NCBI RefSeq assembly: GCF_003254295.1 | Contig: NZ_QKZO01000008.1 | Location: forward strand, 1 to 64,000 | Direction: 5' to 3' | DNA: 64,000 nucleotides | Source of the DNA: Rhodobacter capsulatus | GTDB taxonomy: Bacteria; Pseudomonadota; Alphaproteobacteria; Rhodobacterales; Rhodobacteraceae | Part shown: piece by piece, positions 48,438-58,643 of the stretch | Layout of the letters: each line of letters starts with the position of its first letter | Position numbering within the stretch: the stretch's first letter is position 1 | The notes under the pieces: generated by a model | The model's database searches: none | The model's input: the letters and a program-made list of their open reading frames with translations, nothing else | Told to the model about the DNA's origin: nothing | Program-made: the position numbers and the translations under genes

Positions 48438-51136
48438 CGGGTCTCCTCGTCCTTTGGCAGCTCTGCAAGCGGCAGCCGCACGATCAGCCGGGTGCCGCGG
48501 CGGCGGATCGCGGGGCTTTCGGCCTTGATCGTGCCGCCCATCGCCCGCACGAGGCCGCGGCAGATCGAGAGCCCAAGCCCGGTGCCGGGCTTGCGCCGGT
48601 CGGTGCCGCCCGCGCGGAAGAACTTCTCGAAGATCCGCTCCAGATCGGCCGGTTTCACCCCGGCGCCGTCGTCGGTCACGCTGATCGCCACCGTATCGCC
48701 CTCGTTGCGCGCATGCACGCTGACCTCGCTCTCGCCGTATTTATGCGCGTTGTCGAGCAGGTTGAACACCACCTGCGCCAGCAGATCCTGATCGCCGCGC
48801 ACGAAGCCCAGATCGGGGGCCAGGCTGACCCGGGTCTGCCGCCCCGGATGGGTCTTGCGCGCCCGCTCGACCGCCAGCCGGATCGCATCGCCGACATCGA
48901 CCCAGTCGCGGCGGACCTTGACCACGCCCTGATCGATCCGGCTCATCTCCAGCAGATTGGCCACGAAGCGGTTCAGCCGCGCGGCTTCCTGCCCGATCGT
49001 GTCGAGCAGATCGTTGCGCTGATCGTCGCGCAGGTCGGTTTCGTCCCGTTGCAGCGTCGTCACTGCGCCGGTGATCGCGGCCAGGGGCGTCCGCAGATCA
49101 TGGCCGAGCGAGGCCAGAAGCGCATCGCGGATGGTGTCGTTTTCCTGCATCGCCGCCGCCTTCACCGCCTCGCGCACCAAAAGCGCGCGGTCCAGCGCCA
49201 CCGCCGCCTGTTCCACCGCCGCCGCCAGCTTCGCCTCGTCGGCGACCGAAAGCGGCTGGTCGCGGTCGGGCGGCTCGTAGCCCAGCACCGCCACCACATG
49301 GCGCGGCGTGGCCAGCGGATGAAAGCGCAGCCGCAGGTTCGGCAGCGTCGCGGTGCGCCAGCCCGCGGTTTCGCCCTTCTCCAGCACCCAGCGCGCGGCG
49401 GTCATCTCGACCGGATCGGCGATCTCCTCGGGCGGCCAGGCGGCGCAGGGCAGCAACTCCTGGCCCTCGACCAGCAGCAAGATCGCCTTGCCGCCCATCA
49501 GCCCATGCACCTGTGTCACCATCGCCCAGGCGACATCCTCGGCCGAGGAGGCCGCCGAGAGCTGGCGCGAAAACGCCGCCTGCGCCTCGATCGCGCGGGT
49601 CTGGGAGAGCGCCGCCCGGGCCTGGGCGCGGATCCGCCCGGTCCAGGAGCCGGTCAGGCTGGCGACGACCAGAAAGATCACCAGCGCCAGGAATTCATGC
49701 GGCCGGGCGATGCTGAAGGTGTGCAAAGGCTCGATGAAGAAGAAGTTGTAGCCCAGACAGGACAGAAGCGCCGCCAGAACCGCCGCCCGGGTGCCGCGCA
49801 ACGTGCCGCAGATCAGCACGCCCGCCAGAAAGATCATCGACAGGTTCGGCAGTTCCATCACCGCGTCGAGGGCATGGCCGATCGCGATCACCCCGGTCGT
49901 GGCCAGCGTGGCAAGGCCCAGATCGGCGGGCAGGCCCGGCCCCGCGGTGATCCGGCGCAGGGCGTCGAAAGGGGCTTGCCGCACCGCCGGTTCCGGGCTG
50001 GCAAGCGGCAGAAGATGCACGGCAATTCCGTCTGCCCGCGCGGCCAGAGCCTCGGGCAGGCTGGGGCGGAGAAGCCGCGCGAGACGGCCGCGCGGCCGAT
50101 GCGCCAGCAGGATCTGGGTGACATGTTCGCGCCGCGCCACGCGCAGGATGTCCTCGGCAAGATCGGCGCTGGTCAGCCGCAGCGCCTCGCCCCCCAGCGT
50201 CTCGACCAGCCGCAGCGCTTCGGTCGCGTGCCGCTCGGTCGCGGACGCATCCGCCGGATCGCCGGGCGGCGCCAGCACCAGCGCGATCCAGCCCGCATTG
50301 AGCGCCGAGGCCAGCCGCGCCGTCTGCCGGATCAGCGCATCGCCCGAGCCGTCGGGCAGCAGGCACAGCAAAAGCCGCTCGGCCGAGGCCCAGGGCCCCT
50401 CGATCGCCTTTTGCCGCAGGATCTCGGTCATCTGGTCATCGACCCGCTCGGCGGTGCGGCGCAAAGCCAGCTCGCGCAGCGCCGTCAGATTGCCCGGGGT
50501 GAAGAATTTCTCCACCGCCCGGCGCGCGGTCTGCGGCAGATAGACCTTGCCCGCCTTGAGCCGCGCGATCAGCTCGTCGGGCGGGATGTCGACCAGCACC
50601 ACATCCTGCGCCTCTTGCAGCATCACGTCGGGCACGGTCTCGCGCATCGGGGCGCCGGTGATCCGCGCCACCACATCGGCAAGGCTTTCCAGATGCTGGA
50701 TGTTCAGCGCCGTCCAGACGTCGATCCCGGCATCCAGCAGTTCGCGGATGTCCTGCCAGCGCTTCGGATGCCGGCTTTGCGGCGCGTTGGTATGGGCGAG
50801 TTCATCCACCACCAGAAGCGCCGGACGCCGGGCCAGCGCGGCGTCGATGTCGAATTCCTCGAGCCGCTGCCCGCGATAGTCGATCTGCCGCCGCGGCAGG
50901 GTTTCCAGCCCCGCCGCCAGCGCCTCGGTCTCGGCCCGGCCATGCGTCTCGATCAGGCCCAGAACCACGTCGCCCCCCTCGGCGCGCAGCCGGTGGGCTT
51001 CCTGCAGCATCGCGCAGGTCTTGCCCACCCCCGGCGCCGCGCCAAGGAAGATCTTCAGACGGCCGGGCCGCTCGCGCTGGCTCAGCGCCAGCAACGCATC
51101 GGGATCGGGGCGTTTTTCCGGGTCACCGGCGGGCAT
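48434..51136 (-). CDS. kdpD: Potassium-sensing histidine kinase
   Basis: A 900-residue protein with the N-terminal KdpD domain (LGAAPGVGKTCAMLQEAHRL), a UspA-like domain, four central membrane helices, a GAF-like domain and a kinase core with H-box SLGHDLRTPLAAITG, N-box FNLLDNAHKYG and the G boxes. Full length for the family. It controls KdpE. The gene is part of the block kdpABCDE with short gaps. Confidence 0.95.
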   Translation of the reverse strand: MPAGDPEKRPDPDALLALSQRERPGRLKIFLGAAPGVGKTCAMLQEAHRLRAEGGDVVLGLIETHGRAETEALAAGLETLPRRQIDYRGQRLEEFDIDAALARRPALLVVDELAHTNAPQSRHPKRWQDIRELLDAGIDVWTALNIQHLESLADVVARITGAPMRETVPDVMLQEAQDVVLVDIPPDELIARLKAGKVYLPQTARRAVEKFFTPGNLTALRELALRRTAERVDDQMTEILRQKAIEGPWASAERLLLCLLPDGSGDALIRQTARLASALNAGWIALVLAPPGDPADASATERHATEALRLVETLGGEALRLTSADLAEDILRVARREHVTQILLAHRPRGRLARLLRPSLPEALAARADGIAVHLLPLASPEPAVRQAPFDALRRITAGPGLPADLGLATLATTGVIAIGHALDAVMELPNLSMIFLAGVLICGTLRGTRAAVLAALLSCLGYNFFFIEPLHTFSIARPHEFLALVIFLVVASLTGSWTGRIRAQARAALSQTRAIEAQAAFSRQLSAASSAEDVAWAMVTQVHGLMGGKAILLLVEGQELLPCAAWPPEEIADPVEMTAARWVLEKGETAGWRTATLPNLRLRFHPLATPRHVVAVLGYEPPDRDQPLSVADEAKLAAAVEQAAVALDRALLVREAVKAAAMQENDTIRDALLASLGHDLRTPLAAITGAVTTLQRDETDLRDDQRNDLLDTIGQEAARLNRFVANLLEMSRIDQGVVKVRRDWVDVGDAIRLAVERARKTHPGRQTRVSLAPDLGFVRGDQDLLAQVVFNLLDNAHKYGESEVSVHARNEGDTVAISVTDDGAGVKPADLERIFEKFFRAGGTDRRKPGTGLGLSICRGLVRAMGGTIKAESPAIRRRGTRLIVRLPLAELPKDEETR

Positions 51137-51148
51137 CGCATCCTCGGG

Positions 51149-51709
51149 TCATTGCGCGGCCAGTGTGTCCAGCGCGCGGTTCAGCGCAAGCACATTCACC
51201 CGCGGCGCGCCGAAGATGCCAAGGATCGGCTGCCGGGTCTGCCGCTCCACCAGCTCTGCCACCCGCGCGGGGGCAATGCCCCGCGCCGCCGCCACCCGCG
51301 CCACCTGCGCTTGCGCGTTTTGCGGCGAGATGTCGGGATCAAGCCCCGAGGCCGAGGCGGTCACCGCATCGGCGGGCACGGGCGCGGCCATCCCCGCGGC
51401 GGCGACATCGGCCCGGATCCGGTCGATCAGCTTTTGCGACAGCGGCCCGAGGTTCGAGCCGCCCGAGGCCATGGCATCATAGGGCGTCGCCGCGGCCGAG
51501 GGGCGGGGGTGGAAATACCCCGGCGCGGTGAAATTCTGCCCCACAAGCTCCGATCCCAGAACGCGATCGCCGTCCCGGATCAGGCTGCCCTGCGCCTGAT
51601 GCGGCAAAAGCGTGGTGGCAATGGCCGTCATCGAGAGCGGATAGGCGAGCCCGAGCAGGAGGGTGAAGCCCCCGACAAAGACCAGCGCGGGGCGAAGATG
51701 AGAGATCAT
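51149..51709 (-). CDS. kdpC: K+-transporting ATPase subunit C
   Basis: A 186-residue subunit with one N-terminal membrane helix (ALVFVGGFTLLLGLAYPLSM) and the KdpC pattern SELVGQNFTAPGYFHPRPSA, then SGSNLGP-type text. GAGGAGGCTTGC supports the start at 51709. It stabilises the KdpFABC complex. Confidence 0.95.
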   Translation of the reverse strand: MISHLRPALVFVGGFTLLLGLAYPLSMTAIATTLLPHQAQGSLIRDGDRVLGSELVGQNFTAPGYFHPRPSAAATPYDAMASGGSNLGPLSQKLIDRIRADVAAAGMAAPVPADAVTASASGLDPDISPQNAQAQVARVAAARGIAPARVAELVERQTRQPILGIFGAPRVNVLALNRALDTLAAQ

Positions 51710-51719
51710 GCAAGCCTCC

Positions 51720-53768
51720 TCAGGCAAGGTTCAGATGGGTCAGCGCAAGGTCGATCAGCTTGATGCCCGCAAACGGCATCACCAGCCCGCCGAGCCCGTA
51801 GATCGCCAGGTTGCGGCGCAGAAGCACCGCCGCCGCGACGGGGCGATAGCGCACGCCGCGCAGGGCCAGCGGGATCAGCGCGACGATGATCAGCGCGTTG
51901 AAGATCACCGCCGAAAGGATCGCCGATTGCGGCGAGCCAAGCTGCATCAGGTTCAGCGCCCCCATCTGCGGATAGGTCGCAACGAACAGCGCGGGCAGGA
52001 TGGCGAAATATTTTGCCACGTCGTTCGAGATCGAAAAGGTCGTCAGCGCGCCCCGCGTCATCAGCAATTGCTTGCCGATGCCGACGATCTCGATCAGCTT
52101 CGTCGGGTTGCTGTCCAGATCGACCATGTTGCCCGCCTCGCGCGCGGCCTGGGTGCCGGTCTGCATCGCCACGCCGACATCGGCCTGGGCCAGCGCGGGC
52201 GCGTCGTTGGTGCCGTCGCCGCACATCGCAATCAGCCGCCCGCCCGCCTGTTCGCGGCGGATATAGCCCAGCTTGTCCTCGGGCGTCGCCTCGGCCAGAA
52301 AATCATCCACCCCGGCTTCCGAGGCGATGGCGGCGGCGGTCACCGGGTTGTCGCCCGTCACCATCACCGTGCGGATGCCCATGGCGCGCAATTCCGCAAA
52401 CCGCGCCCGGATGCCGGGTTTGATCACGTCCTTGAGGTGGATCACCCCCAGAAGCTGGCCGTCATCGGCGACGGCCAGCGGCGTGCCGCCCGAGCGCGCG
52501 ATACGGTCCACCGCGGCGCGGAATTCAGCGGGCACCGTGTCGGGGCTGCGGCCAAGGTGGCGCAGCACCGCATCGACAGCCCCCTTGCGGATGCGCCGTT
52601 CCCCCAGATCCAACCCCGAAAGCCGGGTCTGCGCCGCAAAGGGCACCAGCACCGCGGCTTCGGGCAGCGCGGGCTCGCTCAGCCCGAAATCGGCCCGCGC
52701 CAGCGCCACGACCGAGCGCCCCTCGGGCGTCTCGTCGCCACGGCTGGCCAGCAGCGCCGCCTCGGCCAGTGTCCGTTCGGTCACCCCCGGCATCGGCACG
52801 AATTCCGAGGCCATCCGGTTGCCAAAGGTGATCGTGCCGGTCTTGTCGAGCAAAAGCGTGTCGACATCGCCCGCCGCCTCGACCGCGCGGCCCGAGGTGG
52901 CGATGACGTTGAAGCGGATCAGCCGATCCATCCCGGCGATGCCGATGGCCGACAAAAGCCCGCCGATCGTGGTGGGGATCAGCGTCACCAGAAGCGCCAC
53001 CAGCACCACCACCGAAACGGCCGTGCCCGAATAGCCCGCCAGCCCCCAAAGCGTCACCACCGCGATGAGGAAAATCAAGGTCATGCCCGACAGCAGCACC
53101 GAGAGCGCCAGCTCGTTCGGCGTGCGTTGCCGCTTTGCCCCCTCGACCAGCGCAATCATCCGGTCGATGAAGGTCTCGCCCGGGGCGGCGGTGATGCGGA
53201 TGCGGATTTCATCCGAAAGCACCGTCGTGCCCCCGGTGACGGCGGAGCGGTCGCCGCCCGCCTCGCGGATCACCGGGGCGCTTTCGCCGGTGATCGCCGC
53301 CTCGTTGATCGCGGCCACCCCGGCGACGATCTCGCCATCGAGCGGGATGATCTCGCCCGCGGCGACAAGGACGACATCGCCCGGTTCCAGATCGAGCGCC
53401 GAGACGTTTTCCCAGATCGGCTCGGCACTGTCGGGCAGCACCAACCGCCTTGCGCGGACATCGCAGCGCGACTGGCGCAGACTGGCGGCCTGCGCCTTGC
53501 CGCGGCCCTCGGCGATGGCCTCGGCGAAGGTTGCAAACAGCACGGTGAACCAGAGCCAGGCCGCGATCTGGCCGGAAAACCACGGCTGCCCGGTGCCCTG
53601 TCCCAGCTCGCGCAGCCACAGGCCGGTGACCAGAACGGCGCCGATTTCGGTGACGAAGATCACCGGGTTGCGCATCAGTTTGCGCGGATCGAGCTTGCGG
53701 ACCGCCTCGATCAGGGCCTCGGCCAGCAACGCGCGGTCAAAGGCGGCGGGTTTGGAGGATTGCGACAT
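51720..53768 (-). CDS. kdpB: K+-transporting ATPase subunit B (P-type ATPase)
   Basis: A 682-residue P-type ATPase with actuator ITGESAPV, phosphorylation motif [10 protein letters not shown] and hinge [10 protein letters not shown]. It is the catalytic subunit driving K+ uptake by KdpA. Full length. Confidence 0.96.
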   Translation of the reverse strand: MSQSSKPAAFDRALLAEALIEAVRKLDPRKLMRNPVIFVTEIGAVLVTGLWLRELGQGTGQPWFSGQIAAWLWFTVLFATFAEAIAEGRGKAQAASLRQSRCDVRARRLVLPDSAEPIWENVSALDLEPGDVVLVAAGEIIPLDGEIVAGVAAINEAAITGESAPVIREAGGDRSAVTGGTTVLSDEIRIRITAAPGETFIDRMIALVEGAKRQRTPNELALSVLLSGMTLIFLIAVVTLWGLAGYSGTAVSVVVLVALLVTLIPTTIGGLLSAIGIAGMDRLIRFNVIATSGRAVEAAGDVDTLLLDKTGTITFGNRMASEFVPMPGVTERTLAEAALLASRGDETPEGRSVVALARADFGLSEPALPEAAVLVPFAAQTRLSGLDLGERRIRKGAVDAVLRHLGRSPDTVPAEFRAAVDRIARSGGTPLAVADDGQLLGVIHLKDVIKPGIRARFAELRAMGIRTVMVTGDNPVTAAAIASEAGVDDFLAEATPEDKLGYIRREQAGGRLIAMCGDGTNDAPALAQADVGVAMQTGTQAAREAGNMVDLDSNPTKLIEIVGIGKQLLMTRGALTTFSISNDVAKYFAILPALFVATYPQMGALNLMQLGSPQSAILSAVIFNALIIVALIPLALRGVRYRPVAAAVLLRRNLAIYGLGGLVMPFAGIKLIDLALTHLNLA

Positions 53769-53777
53769 GTCAGCCTC

Positions 53778-55487
53778 TCAGAAGGTCACGAGATCGCGCA
53801 TCAGCACTTGCTCGACGATCGGGCCAAGCGCGAGCGCGGGGAAGAATTGCAGCCCGCCGAGGATCACGATCACCCCCACCAGCAGCCCGACAAACAGGGC
53901 CGAGGTGGTGGGGAACGTCCCCGGCGAGGCGGCGATGCGCGGTTTCGACGCCAGCGCCCCGGCCATCGCCAAGACCGGCAGCACATAGGCGAAGCGGCCC
54001 AGCATCATGGCGATGCCAAGGGTGGTGTTGAACCAGGGCGTGTTGGCATTGAGCCCGGCGAAAGCCGAACCGTTGTTGCCCGCCGCCGAGGAATAGGCGT
54101 AAAGCAGCTCGCTCAGCCCGTGCGGCCCGGCATTGTTCAGGCTGGCCAGCGCCGAGGGCAGCAGCGCCGAGGCCGAGGTGAAGCCCAGGATCACCAGCGG
54201 CAGGATCAGCACCGCCAGCACTGCCAGCCGGATTTCCCGCGCCTCGATCTTCTTGCCCAGAAACTCGGGGCTGCGCCCGACCATCAGACCGGCGACAAAG
54301 ACCGAGAGCACGCAAAACACCACCATGCCGTAAAGCCCGGATCCGACACCGCCCGGCAGCACCTCGCCCAGCTGCATCAGCAGCATCGGCACCAGACCAC
54401 CCAGCGGCGTCAGGCTGTCATGCATCGTGTTCACCGCACCGCAGGAGAGCCCCGTGGTCACCGCGACGAAGAGGGCCGACATCGCCTGGCCGAAGCGGAG
54501 CTCCTTGCCCTCCATGTTGCCCGCCAGCGGATCAAGCCCCAGCGCGGTCAGATGCGGGGTGCCCGAGGTTTCGGCCCAATAGACGGTGGCCGTCGCCGCG
54601 ACCAGCAACAGCCCCATCGCCGAGAGGATCGCCCAGCCCTGCCGTTCCGATCCGGTCATCCGGCCGAAGGTGATCGGCAGCGCCGCCGAGATCGCCAGCA
54701 TCGCCCAGATCACCAGCCCGTTCGAGAGCCCCGAGGGGTTTTCCAGCGGATGCGCCGAATTGGCGTTGAAAAAGCCGCCGCCATTGGTGCCAAGCTGCTT
54801 GATCGCCTCCTGGCTGGCGACCGGCCCCAGCGCGATCGTCTGTTGCGCCCCTTCGAGCGTCACCGCCCCGACCGAGCCGGTCAGCGTCTGCGGCACACCG
54901 AGCACCACCAGCGCCAGCGCCACAAGGATCGCCAGCGGCAAAAGCACGTAAAGCGTCGCCCGGGTCATGTCGACCCAGAAATTGCCCAGCTGATCGGTGC
55001 CCGCCCGCGCGAAAGCCCGCGTCACCGCCATGGCCAGCGCGATCCCGGTGGCGGCCGAGAGGAAATTCTGCACCGCAAGCCCGGCCATCTGGCTGAAGGG
55101 GCTCATCGTGGTTTCGCCCGCATAGGCCTGCCAGTTGGTGTTGGTCAGGAAGCTGACGGCGGTGTTGAAGGCCAGATCGGCGGGCAGGCCGGGCAGCTGG
55201 CCCGGGTTGAAGGGCATCAGCCCCTGCGCCCGCAAGATCAGGTAGAGCGCGGCAAACCCCGCCGCGCTGAAGGCGAGCATCGCAAAGGCATAGTTCAGCC
55301 AACCCTGGTCGCGGTCGGGGGCGACGCCTGCGAGGCGGTAGAACCCGCGCTCGACCGGGTGCAAGAGCGGGTGCAGGAAGGTGCGCTCGCCGCTGAACAG
55401 GCGCGCCATGTAGCGGCCGAGCGGCACCGCCGTCGCCAGCGTGCACAGCAATACGGCCGCGATCTGCAGCCATCCGATAACTGTCAT
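53778..55487 (-). CDS. kdpA: K+-transporting ATPase subunit A
   Basis: A 569-residue membrane protein with about ten helices and selectivity-filter segments such as [41 protein letters not shown] and [10 protein letters not shown]. It forms the K+ channel part of the Kdp pump. Full length. Confidence 0.96.
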   Translation of the reverse strand: MTVIGWLQIAAVLLCTLATAVPLGRYMARLFSGERTFLHPLLHPVERGFYRLAGVAPDRDQGWLNYAFAMLAFSAAGFAALYLILRAQGLMPFNPGQLPGLPADLAFNTAVSFLTNTNWQAYAGETTMSPFSQMAGLAVQNFLSAATGIALAMAVTRAFARAGTDQLGNFWVDMTRATLYVLLPLAILVALALVVLGVPQTLTGSVGAVTLEGAQQTIALGPVASQEAIKQLGTNGGGFFNANSAHPLENPSGLSNGLVIWAMLAISAALPITFGRMTGSERQGWAILSAMGLLLVAATATVYWAETSGTPHLTALGLDPLAGNMEGKELRFGQAMSALFVAVTTGLSCGAVNTMHDSLTPLGGLVPMLLMQLGEVLPGGVGSGLYGMVVFCVLSVFVAGLMVGRSPEFLGKKIEAREIRLAVLAVLILPLVILGFTSASALLPSALASLNNAGPHGLSELLYAYSSAAGNNGSAFAGLNANTPWFNTTLGIAMMLGRFAYVLPVLAMAGALASKPRIAASPGTFPTTSALFVGLLVGVIVILGGLQFFPALALGPIVEQVLMRDLVTF

Positions 55488-55505
55488 GGGGATCTCCTGG
55501 CCCGG

Positions 55506-55592
55506 TCAGAATTTCTCGGGCGCGATCAGGGTGAGGATCAGATAGGCGCCCACGGCAAGCGCCACGGCCAGGCCGATGATGGCTTCGGCCAT
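55506..55592 (-). CDS. kdpF: K+-transporting ATPase small subunit F
   Basis: A 28-residue single-helix peptide (MAEAIIGLAVALAVGAYLIL, then LIAPEKF), exactly the KdpF pattern with the conserved PE-F ending. It stabilises the complex in the membrane. It lies 18 bases before kdpA. Confidence 0.88.
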   Translation of the reverse strand: MAEAIIGLAVALAVGAYLILTLIAPEKF

Positions 55593-55594
55593 GA

Positions 55595-55678
55595 TCAGGT
55601 CCGCGCCAGCAGCACGGCGTAAAGCGCGAACAGCGCGATCAGCCCGAGGCCGAGGCCGGCAAAAAGGATATCGGACAT
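55595..55678 (-). CDS. Tiny membrane ORF preceding kdpF
   Basis: A 27-residue single-helix peptide (MSDILFAGLGLGLIALFALY, then AVLLART). It ends two bases before the kdpF ATG, starts after AAGGAGACCCTCG and has normal coding composition. Similar short ORFs are often seen before kdpF in alphaproteobacteria. It may be a further small subunit or a leader peptide. Confidence 0.6.
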   Translation of the reverse strand: MSDILFAGLGLGLIALFALYAVLLART

Positions 55679-55833
55679 CGAGGGTCTCCTTGGTGCATCG
55701 AAAAGATGCCCCAGGATCGCGCCGGAGCGCATCAGGGATCGATAGCGAAAGCACCCGCGCGGCATAAGGAAGGTGCAAGGAAACCGGGGGGCTGCGCCTT
55801 GCCGCCGCGGCCTGCGCGCCCTAAGCCTGTTTC

Positions 55834-56199
55834 ATGCGCATCCTCGACAACATCATCAGCGACCGCGGCTCGAAATATGCGGTGTCGGGCGGGCCCTGCG
55901 CGACCGAGGCGGAGGCGAAAGCCTTTGTCAAGGCGCTCTGCCGCGACAAGAAATTCGCCAGGGCGACGCACAACAGCTGGGCGCTGCTGAGCGCGGGGGG
56001 CGCGCTGAAGACCGACGATGGCGAGGCGGGGGCGGGTCTGGTGATCCTGCGCATGCTGGAGCGCGCGGGCCTGCGCGATCACATCATCGTCGTGACGCGC
56101 TGGTTTGGCGGCAAGCCTCTGGGCGGCGACCGCTTCCGCCATGTGCAGGAGGCGGTGCGGATCTATCTTGAGGCGGGGCAAGGCGGTCCGTGTCGATGA
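55834..56199 (+). CDS. YigZ/IMPACT N-terminal domain protein
   Basis: A 121-residue protein with the UPF0029 pattern THNSWA, TDDGEAG and VVTRWFGGKPLGGDRFRHVQ. YigZ proteins are usually about 200 residues; only the N-terminal domain is present here, which suggests a short variant. The domain is linked to translation and peptidase-related functions, not firmly established. Confidence 0.82.
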   Translation: MRILDNIISDRGSKYAVSGGPCATEAEAKAFVKALCRDKKFARATHNSWALLSAGGALKTDDGEAGAGLVILRMLERAGLRDHIIVVTRWFGGKPLGGDRFRHVQEAVRIYLEAGQGGPCR

Positions 56200-56369
56200 C
56201 CGGCGGGCTGTCCGCCTTCGCGTGATCGCGCCGCCCGCGATCGGCGCGAATGCGAGGATCGTGCAAGATTTCGCGAGGATCGGCGTCGCGCCCCGCGGCC
56301 TTGCGGGCCTATCTTGGCGGCTACCGGGCGGCCTGTTGCCCCCGGTCTTCCCGATCGAAAGGACAGATC

Positions 56370-57404
56370 ATGCGCTATCGCCCCCTTGGCCCGAGCGGCC
56401 TTCTGGTGTCCGAACTCTGCCTTGGCACGATGACCTTTGGCGGCTCGGAGGGGATCTGGGGCCAGATCGGCCAGCTGCGCCAGCCCGAGGCCGATGCGCT
56501 GGTGCAGACCGCTTTTGACGCCGGGATCAATTTCATCGACACGGCGAATGTCTATGCGGGCGGCGAGAGCGAGCGGATCCTGGGCCAGTCGATCCGCAAC
56601 CTCGGCCTTGCCCGCGACGATCTGGTGATCGCGACCAAGGTGATGGGGCCGATGGGTGCGGGGCCGAACGGCTGCGGCGCCTCGCGGGCGCATATCCTGG
56701 CGCAGGCCAAGGCCAGCCTTGCCCGGCTGCAGATGGAGCATATCGATCTTTACCAGATCCACGGCTTCGACCCGGTGACGCCGATCGCGGAAACGCTTGA
56801 AGCGCTCGATACGCTGGTGCGGCAGGGGCATGTGCGTTACATCGGCCTTTCGAACTGGGCGGCCTGGCAGATCGTCAAGGCGGTGGGCATCACCGAGGCG
56901 CGGCAGCTGGCGCCGATCCTGTCGCTGCAGGCCTATTACACGCTCGTCGGCCGGGATCTGGAACGCGAGATCGTGCCGATGCTGCAAAGCGAAGGCCTCG
57001 GGTTGCTGGTCTGGAGCCCGCTGGCGGGCGGGTTCCTCTCGGGCAAATACAGCGCTGGCACGGCCGCCGAGGGGCGGCGGGCGGCATTCGATTTCCCGCC
57101 CGTCGATCTGGCGCGGGGCGATGCCGCGGTTGTGGTTCTGCGCGAGATCGCCTTGGCCCGGGGCTGCTCGGTGGCGCAGGTGGCGCTGGCCTGGCTCTTG
57201 CATCAGCCGGTGGTGACCTCGGTGATCGTCGGCGCGAAGCGGGTCGATCAGCTGGCCGACAACATCGGCGCGACCGGGCTGCGGCTTTCGGCCGAGGATC
57301 TGGCGGCTCTGGCGGCGGTGACGGCGCTTGCCCCGGAATATCCGGGCTGGATGCTGGAACGTCAGGCGCAATACCGCGCCCCCTTCGCCGCGCCGAAGCG
57401 CTGA
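56370..57404 (+). CDS. Aldo/keto reductase
   Basis: A 344-residue protein with the catalytic tetrad region (FIDTANVYAGGESERILGQ, Lys of IATKVMGP, His of YQIHGFDP) and the C-terminal NADPH site (VIVGAKRVDQL). GAAAGGACAGATC precedes the ATG at 56370. It belongs to the YajO/AKR11-13-type group; the substrate is unknown. Confidence 0.9.
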   Translation: MRYRPLGPSGLLVSELCLGTMTFGGSEGIWGQIGQLRQPEADALVQTAFDAGINFIDTANVYAGGESERILGQSIRNLGLARDDLVIATKVMGPMGAGPNGCGASRAHILAQAKASLARLQMEHIDLYQIHGFDPVTPIAETLEALDTLVRQGHVRYIGLSNWAAWQIVKAVGITEARQLAPILSLQAYYTLVGRDLEREIVPMLQSEGLGLLVWSPLAGGFLSGKYSAGTAAEGRRAAFDFPPVDLARGDAAVVVLREIALARGCSVAQVALAWLLHQPVVTSVIVGAKRVDQLADNIGATGLRLSAEDLAALAAVTALAPEYPGWMLERQAQYRAPFAAPKR

Positions 57405-57645
57405 GCGCCCGCCCCGACCGTTCGGAGCTTAGGCCGGGACGTCGGTCAGTCTTCGAGGGATTTGACCGAGCTGTCGGCCTGCCCCTGCACCCAATAGCCT
57501 GCCGCCCAGCACCACCCGGATCATCGCGGGGCAGGGGGGGCGTCCCCCGGGCAGAGAATTTCCTTCTGAAAAACCCCCGTCTTTGGAATTCAATTCGGCT
57601 GTCGAATGTGCGAAAAATCTACTAATTAAGTCGTGATAATGGGCC
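57405..57645. other. AT-richer intergenic region upstream of the molybdoenzyme remnant
   Basis: The right half (57560-57640, with AATTC, AATCTACTAATTAAG) is the most AT-rich stretch of the neighbourhood and probably held the promoter of the molybdoenzyme gene. A minus-strand frame at 57429-57692 contains the text CPAMIRVVLGGRLLGAGAGR, which I cannot assign. Confidence 0.4.
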
Positions 57646-58465
57646 ATGACCGCGCAACCGCCTTCCGACACCGACGAGAGTCGCAAGACCACCTGTTACA
57701 GGTGTGCCTGCCGCTGCGGCATCGACGTGCATCTGCGCGCGGGCAAGCTGCGCACCATCGAGGGCAACCAGGATCATCCGGTCAACCGCGGCGTGATCTG
57801 CGCCAAGGGCGCGGCGGGGATCCAGCAGGTGACCGCGCCCGCCCGGCTGCGCGCGCCGCTCAAACGGGTGGGGCCGCGCGGCGCCCGCATCGTTTCGGTC
57901 AATCCGGTCCGCACCGGCTGCAATGCCGTCGCCGATGACTGGCTGGGCCTGACGCCCGGCACCGACGGGCTGCTGATCCTGGCGCTGGTGCACGAACTTC
58001 TGGTCGCCGGGCGGATCGATCTGGACGATCTGGCCCGCTTCACCGATGCGCCCTGCCTTCTGATCCCGGGCGAGGGGCCCGAAAGCGGGCTTTACCTGCG
58101 CGACGATACCGGCCGGGCGCTGGTGATCGACCGCTGCAGCGAGGCGCTTGCACCTTTTGACGGCGACGGCGTCGAGCCCGATCTGCGCGGGCCTTGGCCC
58201 GGCCATCGCCATGACCGGATGATCGGCCGTCCGGTCGGTTTTCACGCCATGCGCGGGATCGCCGCGCATGCGAACGGCTTTCAGACCGCCCGCGCGCTGC
58301 ATCTTTTGCAGATGCTGCTGGGCGCGATCGAGACCCCGGGGGGGCTGCGCTTCAAACCGCCCTATCCGAAGCCGCTCTCCGCCCATCCGGTGCCGCATTT
58401 TGTTGCCGAACCGGGAAAGCCGCTTGACGGCCCGCATCTGGGCTTTCCGCGGTCCCCGGCCGAGG
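57646..58465 (+). pseudogene. Molybdopterin oxidoreductase, internally deleted remnant
   Basis: The frame is open but encodes only about 270 of some 900-1000 expected residues, joined in the right order. Segment 1 has the [4Fe-4S] motif CYRCACRCGIDVHLR with VICAKG. Segment 2 (about 57886-58190) begins ARIVSVNPVRTG, a region normally about 100 residues or more further on. Segment 3 (about 58190-58460) reads GRPVGFHAMRGIAAHANGFQ and GGLRFKPPYP. The last two thirds are missing, including most of the cofactor-binding parts. Beyond 58465 the frame continues as Arg-rich nonsense to 58647. The deletions keep the frame, but the product cannot be an active enzyme. Confidence 0.8.
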
Positions 58466-58643
58466 TGGCGCGGTGGCTCACCGACCGCGACGTGTCGCGC
58501 TTGCAGGCCTGCTTCCGGCGGCGCTTTTGCTGGCGGGCGCGGCTTTCGTCGCGCCGCGGACGCGCGAGGCGCCGAAGGCGCAAAAGAAACCTTCTGTCCG
58601 AACGCCCGGAGAGACCGCAGATGATTTCCGCCAAGGAGGCAGC

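Noticed and set aside
48713-55622. Very long plus-strand frames (1016 and 1304 codons) over the kdp genes
   Set aside because: They are shadows of kdpD, kdpB and kdpA, which have complete family motifs.
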